Below are positions 21,695 through 33,459 of a stretch of DNA of 64,000 bases, one piece after another. A model generated the notes under the pieces. It was not told the DNA's origin, searched no databases, and saw only the letters and a list, made by a program, of their open reading frames with translations. This DNA comes from Orobanche coerulescens. Taxonomy: Eukaryota > Streptophyta > Magnoliopsida > Lamiales > Orobanchaceae. Location: NCBI GenBank assembly GCA_033398695.1, contig CM065804.1:123995501-124059500 (forward strand). Reading direction: 5' to 3'. Within the stretch, counting starts at the first letter, position 1, and the number at the start of each line of letters is the position of its first letter. Position numbers and translations under genes: made by a program.

Positions 21695-21702
21695 TATTTA
21701 AG
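21695..21702 (+). promoter_or_regulatory. TATA-like box of LTR B
   Basis: TATTTAAG starts 18 nt after the last palindrome. LTR K has exactly the same 18-nt spacing. Confidence 0.7.
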
Positions 21703-22702
21703 GCCCTGCAGACGGGTTTTTCATCATTTTTCTCACTCGTTACATCCTCTTCCGCGGCTGGAGATTTGATAATCATGGAGAGATGTTGTCAGGTGTTAAA
21801 TCCATGAAGTCTTGGAGTTCATATCATCAATCATCCATCCTATAACATCCTCCTATCTACCGAATCAGGTCAGATTTCCTAGAAATCTAGTTTTGGGGAA
21901 TTTGGGTATTTTGGTTGTTTTCGTCCGATTAATCCGATTTAACTTAGGATTATGATGGATTGATGATTATTTAGATGTATTATATCATTTCTCTTGTTAT
22001 TCCATGGTTGGATCGTATCGATTCGTTGTTTTGGTCGAGTTCTTAGTCGACGCCTTGAAGGTGTCCGGTAAAATGTCATGGAGGGGTTTTCGGGCGTTCT
22101 TCGAATATTCTTCCTCGTATGATCGATGATTTATTGATTATATGTTGTTAGGGTTGAATTCTTGTGAAGAACTCGAGTCGGAACCCTCCCGTTCGTTGTC
22201 TTCTTCGGGGTCCGAGCTTCCCGGTTGAATCGTGTTCTTCGGAGTGTTCGGTAGCGGTCATTAAGTCGAGCTTTCCCGTTGATCCGCGTGCGTTGGACTT
22301 GAGGCGAGTATCTCGTCTATATTCTTTATACTTTGAGAATGTGATGTGTCGTGAATTTAACATGGACTCGTTAGTGACGATATATTTAACCGTAACTTAC
22401 TTTAAATGAAGATGTGATTTTATGAAGGTAATTACGAACGTAAACTTAGTTTCAAGAATAATGATAACTACCTCTTCATGTTATTTTGTGCTTAAAATAA
22501 ATACTAGAAATGAGTAGTTAATCGAAGAATTGTGGAATCGTGTAATACTTGTATTATTTGCTCGTTGGCCTTTTTCCTGAATGATGGTGTGCTGTGGATG
22601 TTGTGCCCTTGTTGAAGTTATGATGTGTTAACCTATGAGTTACGTGGTTGCGGTTGTGGTGAATATTATACCTTTGTTATTGTGTATAGTAGAGAGTTGA
22701 GA

Positions 22703-23045
22703 TGTTATCCGGGTAGGGGTCCCGTCGAGGCCTCCGGAGGCGCGTGCTTGCGAGTACGGCCAGACGTACGTTGTGAACATAAGGTTATCAATTCGGGTAG
22801 GTCTGGGGAGGGCTCCGAGAATCGACACTTGCGAGTGTAATGTCATGATAACTTATGGGTGTACTTGAATGATGTTATCCGGGTAGGGTCCGTCGAGGCC
22901 TCCGGAGGCGCGTGCTTGCGAGTACGGCCAAATGTTACGATTTGACCATAAGGTTATCTAATCGGGTAGGTCTGGAGAGGGCTCCGAGAATCGTCACTTG
23001 CGAGTGCGATGTCAAGATAACTTATGGGTGTGTTCGAGTTTATTC
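22703..23045 (+). repeat. U5-region tandem repeat with GCCTCCGGAGGC core (B, 3' copy)
   Basis: Two units start at 22,703 and 22,873, about 170 bp each, matching 7,171-7,505. The palindrome GCCTCCGGAGGC is intact in both. Confidence 0.85.
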
Positions 23046-23840
23046 TTGATGAGCTAATCCGGGTGGGACCCTTCGGGGCCACAGAGACGTTTTGACTGTT
23101 GATTTGATATCTCTTAATTGTTTATGTTTGAATCTTGAATCCCGATTATATTGGTGAATATGGTTTTGGTCTTGAGGTTTGAGTTGAGAATAAAATCATT
23201 TGTATGATTTTGAAAGAAAACCTTTTGAAAAGGAAAAACATTCATATTTCAGGATTTTACACTGAGACCCCCGAAGTCTCTAAATAATCTCTTACAGTGA
23301 TTTCTGGAGTAATCCCCATGGTTTTTTTTAAAGGAATAAATTTTCAAAAGACTTTAGATTCGGGGATCGTGTTACTACCTTGTCGAAATGTTATTTTCAT
23401 AACGGTTGTATTCTTGATGTATAATCGTATAGCTTGGTTACTTGCTAGCGATTCCATCGCTAACCCCTCGTTGGGGATTTTTTTTATTTATTCCAGGTGT
23501 TATGACTGGAGAGTGAGCAACCACAGGATTGGCTCGGAGGATGATGCAATGCAGCGATACTAGTCACAGTTGTAGTCTGTCGTCTGTTAGTGATATGTCG
23601 GTTTGAGTTCTTGTCATCCTGGATGGGATGGACATTTTATGTACTATGTGATCGAGTTGTATTTTAGTTTCATCAGATGTACGGTTATGATGTGTTTTGA
23701 GAGACCTAATCGGTCTACGGTATTATGTTTTGGTTAAGTTGACTGCATGTGGGTTTTGATTTGTAGTCTCCCGCCTGGTAGCTCCTTGTGGAAAGGGGTC
23801 TACGGCGTGTAATATCCCTGAGTGGATTGGGGGTGTTACA

Positions 23841-24327
23841 GAGAAGACGAAGATTCGAAGACTGTGTTTTTATTTATTGGGTCATTCGCTTGGCCCAGTA
23901 CTTAGGAATTAGGTCCATGAGCTATATGTTGGTAGTAACTAGGTTACTGTTTTCTGTTTTTCATTTTGAATGATTAACAAACCAACAAACGCGCGTATAA
24001 ATGAATTAATGTGCAAAGTGTAACATTAATCGCAAAATTCTCCCGACTACAAACACACTAAGTTATAAAGGTTACGAGGTTTCCTACCCTCCGTCAAACT
24101 CATGGAAAATTGAAATCTAAACCGGAATATTATTCTTCCGAGTATGTCGGGGTAATATTTTTGGGGAAAGTTGATAAATTCCTAGAGTGCATTAGATGCC
24201 TTTGGTTGTGACAAATCAAACCCCTATAAACCGTATGGGTTGCCGGGTAAGATTCAATTGTCAGACTAATAGGAGTTGACGGTTTAAACTTAGATAGTTC
24301 AGCGAGCCATAGAAACCGAATGGGTTG
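23841..24327 (+). mobile_element. Copia element D leader, segment 1
   Basis: Starts GAGAAGACGAAGATTC and matches, in reverse orientation, the leader of copia element E near 43,800-44,230. It is a non-coding part of D between its lost 5' LTR and gag. It ends with the 5-mer GGTTG (24,323-24,327), the target duplication of element C. Confidence 0.85.
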
Positions 24328-24857
24328 TGTAACACCCCAATTTCACTTTGGGTTATTACACGCCACAGGACACACAAGGGTCCCGCCAGGCTGACGACAC
24401 ACAAGATTAAACCACAATTCAATACATAACAACCATGACATAATAGTCCAACCAAGGATACAAAACACAAGTTAGGCCTCGGCCGCGGCCAAAATAGTAT
24501 ATTTCAAGTCATCACTGAATGCAAACATTACACGACAAAGTACAACTCAAAACCAACCATAATACAATATATAAAACTGACTCAACATCACAAATACAAA
24601 GACTGATACGAGCTCTCTAACATCCAGTGTGCTTGTCAACTCCGTGTGCGCCACATGGGGGCTCCTGTCCCTCGAGAATACCTGAAATGTACAAAACATT
24701 CCACCCCAACAATGGGGTTAGCCACAACCGCTAGTGCAGGTACAGTATTAAAATTATTTTAATCCACAGGCATTTCCAAATCATTTCAAAATCCCAAAAC
24801 AGTTCAATTCACGATATTCCGGAATATCAATATCAATCACCAGTAAAAACACTCCGA

Positions 24858-25022
24858 CAACCCTCGCGACCCGGTCCGGCCCTCAAGCCACCAAGTCCCT
24901 GTGTGCCCCGTCGAGCAATCCCCAGGTGAGGATGTCCACTCAAAGTATCTCTCGTGACCCGGTCCAGCCGCTAAGCCACCAGGTCCCCGTGTGACCCCGT
25001 CGAGTCAATCCCCGAGTGAGAG
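24858..25022 (-). repeat. U5-region tandem repeat in C (two units)
   Basis: Units at 24,858-24,932 and 24,948-25,022, each with GACCCGGTCC, AAGCCACCA and CCCCGTCGAG. The second C LTR has the same pair at about 31,893-32,065. It occupies the same relative place as the GAGGCCTC repeats of other LTRs but has a different sequence. Confidence 0.8.
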
Positions 25023-25649
25023 TACCCGAGAATAACCTTTCAACTCTCATCATTCTCTAAATCACCACAGAAATGCATGCCATAAACTAATGCAATAAAG
25101 TACTTGCCTGAACTTCTTACTCTCAAAGGAACAAACGACGAACAAGGCTACGGTCCGAACTATCTTCCGAATCCCGCTCCTAACAAACATTGAGGCTTAA
25201 TCGTTTACAATTTTGTTGGAAAACACAAAAATCCATCCTAAGTTCTACCCTTAGGACCATTTAATCGAGCCCTACGAGGGCATAATGGGTTTTGCTCGAT
25301 TTACAAAAGGAGATTTGGGATTAATCCGCAAAACCTTAAGGAAATCATGAAATCATACCTATACAACCATTTTCAACCACAATCCATCATAATTTAGAGC
25401 TAAAACAGCTGGGGAAACGAGATCCCCAAAATCCCCAAATCTCCCCAAAGTTAGGGTTCTACGGGAGGATTACCTCAATTCCTTGGTAAATACGATGTAA
25501 GATTGATAGATCTTAACTTGAAGTTGAAAAGATTTGAATTTCAACCGTGCTCCGCCGAAAGCCTCACCTACACCGCCCTGGAGTCGTCTAGAAGCTTGAA
25601 GAAGAGGAGAGAAGATGAAAAATGACGAGTGTTAACCGCAACACATGTA

Positions 25650-25657
25650 TTTATATA
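25650..25657 (-). promoter_or_regulatory. TATA box of C 3' LTR
   Basis: TATATAAA on the minus strand, 9 nt from the nearest palindrome. The other copy is at 32,689-32,696. Confidence 0.78.
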
Positions 25658-25666
25658 AGTGCGCCT

Positions 25667-26243
25667 TAGCGCGCTAACGCTACCGAATAGCGCGCGCTAT
25701 TGGCCTAGGTCTACACCCTGCACTTTCCGCCTGCACCGAGTTGGTGTGCACCACATCCGATAGCGTGCGCTACTCAATTGAGTTAGCGTGCGCTGTATCG
25801 CCGAGTTAGCGCGCGCAGTTTCCGCCTTAGCGTGCGCTATCTGGTGTCCAGTCTAAGTCCAGAACCTTCTGCCCTATTCAGAAACCCTTCTGTCCACACC
25901 GGTAGCGTGCGTTACGACCGAATAGCGTGCGCTACAACCGGCGAGTTAGCGCACGCAACCCACCGCCTTAGCGCACGTTACTGTTGGTCCGCCGAGTCCG
26001 CACTCACCGCCTTACTGTCCGGGTCACTTAGCGTGCGTTAACACCCAACAGTGGCGTGCGCTACCTGTTCCACTAACGTGCACTACTGTGATGCCTTAGC
26101 GTGCGCTAGCTCAATTTTAGTCCCAGTCCAGTGCTCTCTGGACTGCCCCATGCTGTCGGTTAGCGTGCGTAACCTATTGTAGTAGCGCGCGCTAGCCTAC
26201 AACTTCCGTTGCGTACGCTACCCATATAAAGTAGCGCATGCTG
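25667..26243 (-). repeat. U3 palindrome array, TAGCGCACGCTA type (C 3' LTR)
   Basis: Eighteen members. Going away from TATA: a pair (25,667, 25,688), then quartets at 25,761-25,828, 25,903-25,969, 26,029-26,097 and 26,161-26,232, with inner steps of 20-26 bp. Gaps carry GTCCAGTCTAAGTCCAG and CAGTCCAGTGC. The 2+4+4+4+4 order is the same as in family A, although the LTR sequences are otherwise unrelated. Confidence 0.9.
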
Positions 26244-26436
26244 ATCCTGGGTTGCAGAAGCGATGCAAGCGGTTCGACACCACGATAACGGATATTAACG
26301 GAATATTAATAAGAAACACAACATACAGGCTCAATTTCGAATCAAACACATGATATCAATGTTCGAAAAATTTACGAACCAAACTACAAAGTTCATGAAT
26401 TCATAATTATAAGCGATAAAAGGTACGATTATTACA

Positions 26437-26473
26437 TTCTCTCCCCCTAAGAATAAGTTTCGTCCCGAAACTT
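26437..26473 (-). promoter_or_regulatory. PPT with stem-loop, element C
   Basis: On the minus strand AAGTTTCG-GGA-CGAAACTT (26,455-26,473) precedes a purine run ending GGGGGAGAGAA next to the LTR. Confidence 0.87.
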
Positions 26474-27095
26474 ACGAAGTGAATAATTCGGGGTATCTAG
26501 ACTTCATATGCTCTTCTGTCTCCCACGTGGCTTCTTCCGATCCATGTCGCGACCATTGTACTTTGACCAAGGGAATAACTTTACGCTTAAGTTGTTTTAC
26601 CCGACGCTCCAAAATCTGGATTGGTTTTTCCTCAAAGGTGACATCGGAATTTAATTCAATCTCCCCAAAATCAATGATATGCTTAGGGTCCGGTACGTAT
26701 TTCCTCAACTGCGAAACATGAAATACATTATGCACATGACCCAATGAAGGCGGAAGGCCCACTCGGTAAGCAAGTTCGCCAATTCGTTCTATAATCTCGA
26801 ATGGCCCAACATATCTCGGACTGAGTTTACCTTTCTTCCCAAAGCGATAAACTCCCCGGGTTGGCGATACTTTTATCAACACATGGTCGCCGACTTCAAA
26901 CTCTAACGGTCGACGTCGATTATCGGCATAGGACTTCTGTCGGCTTTGGGTGGCCAAGAGCCTCTCGCGAATCAAAGAGATCTTTTCCCGGGTCTCCACT
27001 AACATATCTGGCTCTGTCCCAATCAGTTCAGAGGAATCATCCCAACATAATGGTGACTTACATTTCCATCCATATAAAGCCTCAAACGGTGCCAT
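26472..27095 (-). CDS. C integrase C-terminus and chromodomain (207 aa frame)
   Basis: The frame begins MAPFEALYGWKCKSPLCWDD, the conserved end of the integrase core. It continues through the GPFEIIERIGELAYRVGLP block and ends in a chromodomain (QILERRVKQLKRKVIPLVKV...WETEEHMKSRYPELF). An in-frame stop just upstream (near 27,124) and a frameshift near 27,265 separate it from the main integrase frame. It is the 3' end of gag-pol and not an independent gene. Confidence 0.88.
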   Translation of the reverse strand: MAPFEALYGWKCKSPLCWDDSSELIGTEPDMLVETREKISLIRERLLATQSRQKSYADNRRRPLEFEVGDHVLIKVSPTRGVYRFGKKGKLSPRYVGPFEIIERIGELAYRVGLPPSLGHVHNVFHVSQLRKYVPDPKHIIDFGEIELNSDVTFEEKPIQILERRVKQLKRKVIPLVKVQWSRHGSEEATWETEEHMKSRYPELFTS

Positions 27096-27172
27096 CTTAA
27101 TCGACGCATGCCAACTATTATTCTAGGCAAATTCGATTAGTGGCAAATGCGACTCCCAGTCCTGCTTCCAAT

Positions 27173-28477
27173 TTAGGGCACATGCTCGCAGCATGTCCTC
27201 AAGAGTCTGAATTGTCCGTTCAGACTGCCCATCAGTCTGAGGATGGTACGATGTACTGAGCCTCGCCTGGCCCCTAAAGCTCGATGAACGGATTGCCAAA
27301 AGTGCGACACAAATCTACCGTCTCGATCGGAAATAATGCTCTTAGGAGTCCCGTGTAACCTTACAATTTCCGCGATGAATACACGAGCTAGTTTTTCGGG
27401 CCCCCAATTATCCTTGATTCCCAGAAAGTGAGCTGACTTGGTTAGTCGATCGACAATAACCCAAATCATATTCATTCCTGTTCGCGTGCTCGGCATGTTG
27501 GTGACAAAATCCATTGTTATATCCTCCCATTTCCATTCTGGGATTGGTAGTGATTTAAGCAACCCCGCTGGCTGTTGATGTTCAACCTTGACTTGTTGAC
27601 ACGTCAAGCATTTTGAAACGAACTCTTCTACATCATTCTTCATATTGCTCCACCAATAGTTATTCTTCACGTCCTTATACATTTTGCTCGTGCCGGGGTG
27701 AAGAGAATACGGTGTAGTGTGCGCTTCCCTCAATATGGTCTGTTTAAGCTCAACGTCTGCAGGTATACAAAGTCTACCTCTAAACCTTAAAACACCATCA
27801 TCCTTAATCATAAATCCTGGAGCTTTTCCTCTCATCAAATCCTTCCTTAGCTGGACTAGTAACGGATCCTCAAATTGCTTCGACTTGATTTCGTTGATCA
27901 AGGACGACGTCATCTCCAAAGTACATAATTGGCCCTGAACCTTCGGGAGCCAAATCTCTATATCTTGCCTAATTATGTCACGACGGATCTCGTGTTGAGA
28001 TGTAAGCATACTCAGCATTTGGAGGGCTACGGGTTTCCGACTTAATGCGTCCGCTACCACATTAGCTTTTCCTGGATGATATAATATTTCAAGGTCGTAA
28101 TCCTTAATCAACTCCAACCATCGACGTTGTCTCATATTTAGCTCCTTTTGGCTAAATATATATTTTAGACTTTTGTGATCCGTATAGATTTTACACGGGG
28201 AACCATAAAGATAATGCCTCCAAATTTTTAGCGCGAATACAACCGCCGATAACTCTAAATCATAGGTAAGGTAATTCATTTCATATGGTTTCAATTGTCG
28301 GGACACATATGAAATCACTCTACCTCTCTGCATCAAAACACAACCCAATCCAAGTCCGGAAGCATCACTGTACACCTCGTAATCGTCGGTGCCCTGAGGT
28401 AACGATAACACGGGCGCCGAAGTTAATCGTCGTTTAAGCTCATCAAAACTATTTTGCCTCTCGCCCTGCCCACTCAA
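27173..28477 (-). CDS. C RNase H and integrase frame (434 aa)
   Basis: Residues about 30-150 are RNase H ([44 protein letters not shown]). An integrase HHCC domain follows at about 250-300, with both His and CLTC present ([10 protein letters not shown]...KCLTCQQV). The core then gives MDFVTNMP with its Asp and SDRDGRF with the second Asp. The frame shifts after SVHRALG near 27,265, so the catalytic Glu falls in another frame. The start Met lies in a broken junction with RT and is not a true start. Confidence 0.9.
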   Translation of the reverse strand: MSGQGERQNSFDELKRRLTSAPVLSLPQGTDDYEVYSDASGLGLGCVLMQRGRVISYVSRQLKPYEMNYLTYDLELSAVVFALKIWRHYLYGSPCKIYTDHKSLKYIFSQKELNMRQRRWLELIKDYDLEILYHPGKANVVADALSRKPVALQMLSMLTSQHEIRRDIIRQDIEIWLPKVQGQLCTLEMTSSLINEIKSKQFEDPLLVQLRKDLMRGKAPGFMIKDDGVLRFRGRLCIPADVELKQTILREAHTTPYSLHPGTSKMYKDVKNNYWWSNMKNDVEEFVSKCLTCQQVKVEHQQPAGLLKSLPIPEWKWEDITMDFVTNMPSTRTGMNMIWVIVDRLTKSAHFLGIKDNWGPEKLARVFIAEIVRLHGTPKSIISDRDGRFVSHFWQSVHRALGARRGSVHRTILRLMGSLNGQFRLLRTCCEHVP

Positions 28478-29285
28478 TTTCTCGAGATTTCGAGCAATCG
28501 AGTAAGTGGTCGAGCGATTTTTGAAAATCCTTCGACGAATCTGCGATAGTATCCGGCAAGCCCTAGAAAGCTCCTGGTCTCCTTCACATTCCTAGGGGGT
28601 TCCCACTCAACAATGGCCGCTATCTTTTGGGGATCCACTCGAACTCCGTCAACCGAAATTACGTGACCAAGAAATGTCACCTCTTTAAGCTAGAATTCGC
28701 ACTTTGAGAATTTAGCGTAAAGTTTCTCCACTCTCAAAGTGTTCAACACCACTCGGAGATGTTTAGCATGATCTTCCTCATTCCGGGAGTAGACAAGGAT
28801 ATCATCAATGAAAACGACCACAAATTTATCAAGATAGTCAATGAAAACTTTGTTCATCAACTGCATAAACACGGCAGGAGCGTTGGTTAGGCCAAATGGC
28901 ATAACCACAAATTCGTAATGGCCGTACTGAGTACGGAAGGCGCCTTCTAATGTCAAAATCCCGAATCCTCACTGTAATATCCCGATCGCAAGTCAATTTT
29001 AGAGAACACTGTGGCACCCTGAAGTTGGTCGAACAAATCATCTATCCGAGGTAAAGGATATTTGTTCTTAATAGTTAACTTATTCAATTCCCGATAATCA
29101 ATGCATATACGGAACGATCCGTCCTTCTTCTTAACGAAAAGGACCGGCGCACCCCAAGGCGATGCACTAGGTCGGATGTACCCTTTATCCAGGAGTTCGC
29201 CCAATTGTTTCTTCAGTTCTAACATCTCGGAGGGTGCCATACGATAAGGCGCTCGGAAGCAGTGCCGCGCTTGGCACAAGATCAA
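28474..29285 (-). pseudogene. C reverse transcriptase (three frame segments)
   Basis: Segment 29,285-28,953 holds [45 protein letters not shown] and [10 protein letters not shown]. Segment 28,956-28,690 holds [21 protein letters not shown] and the catalytic [10 protein letters not shown]. It ends KCEF then a TAG stop where Trp is usual. Segment 28,680-28,474 holds [17 protein letters not shown] and [14 protein letters not shown]. The damage is a small deletion near 28,960, one nonsense change near 28,686 and a frameshift near 28,480. All catalytic motifs survive. Confidence 0.9.
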
Positions 29286-29943
29286 TAGGAAACTCTACTT
29301 CTCTAGACGGAGGTAACCCCGGTAGGTCATCCGGAAATACATCTGGGTATTCATTCACAACTGGAATGGATAATAAATCGGATTCACCGTCATTTTTGCT
29401 CATGGCGTAACACCAATAATCAATACAATCTTGTTTTAACAATTTTATCGCCTTAACGGCGGAAATCACTCCACCTGAACTACCCGGTTTACGACCCAAG
29501 AAAGTGTGCTCGACACCATCTTCCGCTATTATAGAAATAGTTCGCGTTCTATAGTTCATGATAGCACGATGTCGATTTAACCAATCATCTCCGAGAATTA
29601 CATCCTCTCCTTTCAGATCTACCACTATGAGGTCTGAAGTCCAATCTCGACTCCCGATATACACGAGACAATTTTTAATCTCTTGGTTCCCAATCAAACG
29701 CTCTCCACTAAGAGTACTTACCATGAATGGTTCGCACTCAATCAAACACCCAAGACTCAAACGTTTCACACAATCAAGAGCAATGAACGAATGGTTAGCT
29801 CCCGAATCAAATAACACCGATACAGGTTGAGAAAGTATTTGCGTGATACCTGCAGCTACCGGAGCCTCTGTTTCGTCTGCACGCCTCATCTGGTACACTC
29901 TTGGCTGCACCGAACCCACACTTGATGTAGCTTGACGATCCAA
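29185..29943 (-). CDS. C aspartic protease and linker to RT (252 aa frame)
   Basis: Carries [13 protein letters not shown] (active-site Asp-Ser-Gly) near residue 40 and then [22 protein letters not shown], where the usual Met before the second DWL is replaced by Asp. The linker [24 protein letters not shown] is typical of plant gypsy pol. The last 40 residues leave the correct frame for RT. It sits between gag and RT and overlaps the out-of-frame tail of gag. Confidence 0.9.
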   Translation of the reverse strand: MDRQATSSVGSVQPRVYQMRRADETEAPVAAGITQILSQPVSVLFDSGANHSFIALDCVKRLSLGCLIECEPFMVSTLSGERLIGNQEIKNCLVYIGSRDWTSDLIVVDLKGEDVILGDDWLNRHRAIMNYRTRTISIIAEDGVEHTFLGRKPGSSGGVISAVKAIKLLKQDCIDYWCYAMSKNDGESDLLSIPVVNEYPDVFPDDLPGLPPSREVEFPIDLVPSAALLPSALSYGTLRDVRTEETIGRTPG

Positions 29944-31135
29944 CCGACCTCGACCTCTTCCACGTCCCAGTGCATTGCGGCTGATTAGATGTAGTCCCCG
30001 GGTTCACATTCGGAGTTGGTGCCGAACTCTGTTGTTTAACAATTTTGGTGGCAGCCTCGCAATGAGCCGCCCGATGACCGGCTTGGCCGCATGTGAAACA
30101 AATAACGGGAGGAAGTGGACACTCTCGACACTGATGGCCTGTTTGATTACAATTGAAACATTGTCCTCTACCAAAGGCGTAAGATCGCCTGGCCGTAAAC
30201 TCGAGCACTACCGGCTTGTCAATGCATCTCCCGATAGCAGAGTGAGAAGCTTGGGATTTGTGAAACCCACCACTTTTGCTTCCTGAAAAACCACCGGTCG
30301 TCTTTGTCTTCTTCATCTCGGTACCCGACCTTGACGCGGAAATGACCATCTCGATAGCCAAAGCACGATCCTGATATTCCTTCAACGTAACGCATCTGAA
30401 ACCCACCATAGCCTCACGAATCCTGGGCTTCATTCTCAAATCAATGTAACGGATTTTATCCGCTTCGGTCCTTACTTGCTCACGAACATAGTTGAGTTGC
30501 TGATTATACGTAACAACGGCCTCGGTGATAGGTACATCCTGAGGTGTTGCCGTAAAGAAATCTGCAATTCGTTTTTCTCTAATAGGCCAAGGGCAATATT
30601 CTTCCTCTATCGCAGCTTTAAACTCGGCCCAAGTGGCCACACGATCCGTAGGTTTCGCAGCTTCCCACCAATCCGTAGCCTCCTTGTCAAGGAAATATTG
30701 TACAATAGGGACCCGTCTTTCTTCGGGGCACGCAACGGCATCAAAAATTCTGCCAAACTGAAACAACCATCCTTCCCATCCCAACGTATCAGACGCACCA
30801 GTAAAACGAGGAGGTTGCATTTTCATCACCCCCTGAAGCCATTTACTCTCATCTGTTGGTTGATCACGATGCCCGGATTCATTCAACTTGACTAATTGTG
30901 CTGCTACCTGCTGGAGTATAGTAGCTATGCCAGCATTCACGTTAGTGTCAGCCGACGGTTCTTGACTTACAGTAGGATCTGGCTGACCGCTCGGGTTCGG
31001 AGAAGCGGTGTTCGGCTCCGTATGGGATGCCGAATCAGATGCATCATTAGAATGTGTGCCAGATTCGTTAGCGGTACCACGACCACGGCCTCTGCCGCGT
31101 CCACGTCCGCCACGTCCACTACGGCCTCTCAGCAT
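29807..31135 (-). CDS. C gag (442 aa frame; last ~55 residues out of frame)
   Basis: The RG-rich N-terminus (residues 1-25) suggests RNA binding. The capsid core spans about 95-270 (FTGASDTLGWEGWLFQF, CPEERRVPIVQYFL, ATDWWEA, YVREQVRTEADKIRYI). Two intact CCHC knuckles follow: CFNCNQTGHQCREC and CFTCGQAGHRAAHC. A frameshift near 29,975 moves the reading into nonsense; the natural frame goes on to a short RGRGR tract and the protease. Start ATG at 31,135 is about 220 bp inside the PBS. This is the most complete gag in the window. Confidence 0.93.
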   Translation of the reverse strand: MLRGRSGRGGRGRGRGRGRGTANESGTHSNDASDSASHTEPNTASPNPSGQPDPTVSQEPSADTNVNAGIATILQQVAAQLVKLNESGHRDQPTDESKWLQGVMKMQPPRFTGASDTLGWEGWLFQFGRIFDAVACPEERRVPIVQYFLDKEATDWWEAAKPTDRVATWAEFKAAIEEEYCPWPIREKRIADFFTATPQDVPITEAVVTYNQQLNYVREQVRTEADKIRYIDLRMKPRIREAMVGFRCVTLKEYQDRALAIEMVISASRSGTEMKKTKTTGGFSGSKSGGFHKSQASHSAIGRCIDKPVVLEFTARRSYAFGRGQCFNCNQTGHQCRECPLPPVICFTCGQAGHRAAHCEAATKIVKQQSSAPTPNVNPGTTSNQPQCTGTWKRSRSVGSSSYIKCGFGAAKSVPDEACRRNRGSGSCRYHANTFSTCIGVI

Positions 31136-31357
31136 ACTGAGATATAGAAGGATTAAAATTATCAGAACAGCTCATAATTCAAGGAACTTAAATCTACCTT
31201 ACTATGAAAGCGACAAGGCACAAAGAGAGTTAAGGAGTCTTACCACCATGGGTCACACGGCTCGACAGCAACACACGGTGTTGAGCTCGATCAGTTTATA
31301 CGACTCTTATGACTTGACAATCGAATGTCCAAAGGCCTAGGTATTTCCGAAACCTAG

Positions 31358-31369
31358 GCTCTGATACCA
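31358..31369 (-). promoter_or_regulatory. PBS of element C
   Basis: On the minus strand TGGTATCAGAGC, four bases after the 5' LTR end. It is a perfect match to the usual initiator tRNA-Met PBS. A leader of about 220 bp separates it from gag. Confidence 0.9.
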
Positions 31370-31373
31370 TAAA

Positions 31374-33459
31374 TGTAACACCCCAATTTCACTTTGGGTT
31401 ATTACACGCCACAGGACACACAAGGGTCCCGCCAGGCTGACGACACACAAGATTAAACCACAATTCAATACATAACAACCATGACATAATAGTCCAACCA
31501 AGGATACAAAACACAAGTTAGGCCTCGGCCGCGGCCAAAATAGTATATTTCAAGTCATCACTGAATGCAAACATTACACGACAAAGTACAACTTAAAACC
31601 AACCATAATACAATATATAAAACGGACTCAACATCACAAATACAAAGACTGATACGAGCTCTCTAACATCCAGTGTGCTTGTCAACTCCGTGTGCGCCAC
31701 ATGGGGGCTCCTGTCCCTCGAGAATACCTGAAATGTACAAAACATTCCACCCCAACAATGGGGTTAGCCACAACCGCTAGTGCAAGTAATAAGATACAAT
31801 TATTTTAATCCACAGATTTCCAAATCATTTCAAAATCCCAAAATAGCTTCAATTCACGATATTCGGAATATCAATATCAATCACCAAGAAAACACTCCGA
31901 CAACCCTCGCGACCCGGTCCGGCCCTCAAGCCACCAAGTCCCTGTGTGCCCCGTCGAGCAATCCCCAGGTGAGGATGTCCACTCAAAGTATCTCTCGTGA
32001 CCGGGTCCAGCCGCTAAGCCACCAGGTCCCCGTGTGACCCCGTCGAGTCAATCCCCGAGTGAGAGTACCCGAGAATAACCTTTCAACTCTCATCATTTTC
32101 TAAATCACCACAGAAATGCATGCCATAAACTAATGCAATAAAGTACTTGCCTGAACTTCTTACTCTCAAAGGAACAAACGACGAACAAGGCTACGGTCCG
32201 AACTATCTTCCGAATCCCGCTCCTAACAAACAATGAGGCTTAATCGTTTACAATTTTGTTGGAAAACACAAAAATCCATCCTAAGTTCTACCCTTAGGAC
32301 CATTTAATCGAGCCCTATGAGGGCATAATGGGTTTTGCTTGATTTACAAAAGGAGATTTGGGATTAATCCGCAAAACCTTAAGGAAATCATGAAATCATA
32401 CCTATACATCCATTTTCAACCACAATCCATCATAATTTAGAGCTAAAACAGCTGGGGAAACGAGATCCCCAAAATCCCCAAATCTCCCCAAAGTTAGGGT
32501 TCTACGGGAGGATTACCTCAATTCCTTGGTAAATACGATGTAAGATTGATAGATCTTAACTTGAAGTTGAAAAGATTTGAATTTCAACCGTGCTCATGAA
32601 AGCCTCACCTACACCGCCCGGAGTCGTCTAGAAGCTTGAAGAAGAGGAGAGAAGATGAAAATGACGAGTGTTAACCGCAACACATGTATTTATATAAGTG
32701 CGCTTTAGCGCGCTAACGCTACCGAATAGCGCGCGCTATTGGCCTAGGTCTACACCAGCACTTTCCGCCACTCGAGTTGGTGTGCACCACATCCGATAGC
32801 GTGCGCTACTCAATCGAGTTAGCGTGCGTCAGACGCCGAGTTAGCGCGTGATTTCGCCTTAGCGTGTGCTATCCGTGTCCATCTAAGTCCGTAACCTTCG
32901 CCTGTTCGAAACCCTTCGTCCACACCGTAGCGTGCGTTCTGACCAATAGCGTGCGCTACAACCGGCGAGTTAGCGCACGCAACGACCGTCTTAGCGCACG
33001 TTACTGCTGGTCCGGCGAGTCCGCACCTCACCGCCCCATCGGCCCGTGTCACTTAGCGTGCGTTAACACCCAAATGGCGTGCGCTACTGTTCCCCTAACG
33101 TGCGCTATCGTGATGCCTTAGCGTGCGCTAGCTCATTTTAGTTCCATCCAAAGGTTTGCTCTGGACTGCCCCATGCTGTCGGTTAGCGTGCGTAACCTAT
33201 TGTAGTAGCGCGCGCTAGCCTACAACTTCCGTTGCGTACGCTACCCATATAAAGTAGCGCACGCTGATCCTGGGTTGCAGAAGCGATGCAAGCGGTTCGA
33301 CACCACGATAACGGATATTAACGGAATATTAATAAGAAACACAACATACAGGCTCAATTTCGAATCAAACACATGATATCAATGTTCGAAAAATTTACGA
33401 ACCAATCTACAAAGTTCATGAATTCATAATTATAAGCGATAAAAGGTACGATTATTACA
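31374..33459 (-). mobile_element. 5' LTR of element C
   Basis: Same structure as the 3' copy: TATA at 32,689-32,696, a U5 repeat pair at about 31,893-32,065, and a palindrome array. Followed on the right by the target duplication GGTTG. Confidence 0.93.
32706..33266 (-). repeat. U3 palindrome array, TAGCGCACGCTA type (C 5' LTR)
   Basis: The same eighteen-member layout as 25,667-26,243, with many 1-4 base losses at CTG, CAG and CCGG sites, for example in the gap near 32,880-32,930. Confidence 0.88.

Larger units (their letters stand above)
20986..23840 (+). mobile_element. Complete 3' LTR of gag-only element B
   Basis: TGTAATACCC to GGGTGTTACA, 2,855 bp. In order: U3 with a TTACGTACGTAA array, TATTTAAGG, a long R-U5 with the GCCTCCGGAGGC tandem block, and the TAGCTCCTTGTGGAAAGGGG tail also seen in P, J and M. 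The right flank GAGAA (23,841-23,845) is leader sequence of copia element D. Confidence 0.9.
24328..26436 (-). mobile_element. 3' LTR of element C
   Basis: On the minus strand it opens TGTAATAATCG and ends GGGGTGTTACA. It contains a palindrome array, TATA, and a U5 tandem repeat. It differs from the other C LTR mainly inside the palindrome array. Confidence 0.93.
24328..33459 (-). mobile_element. Complete gypsy chromovirus C (minus strand)
   Basis: LTRs at both ends (2,109 and 2,086 bp), PBS, gag, pol, chromodomain and PPT all present on the minus strand. The 5-bp target duplication GGTTG is exact (24,323-24,327 and 33,460-33,464). The copy has few lesions: about four frame breaks and two or three stops across some 4.7 kb of coding sequence. 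Together with the close LTRs this marks it as one of the youngest insertions here. Confidence 0.95.

Noticed and set aside
21295..21807. 170-aa ORF in LTR B
   Set aside because: It spans U3, the palindrome array and the TATA region. The repeated VTYVRKPWP text is the translation of the TTACGTACGTAA units.
30476..30895. 139-aa plus-strand ORF
   Set aside because: It is the antisense shadow of the C gag frame, which has clear capsid and zinc-knuckle motifs.
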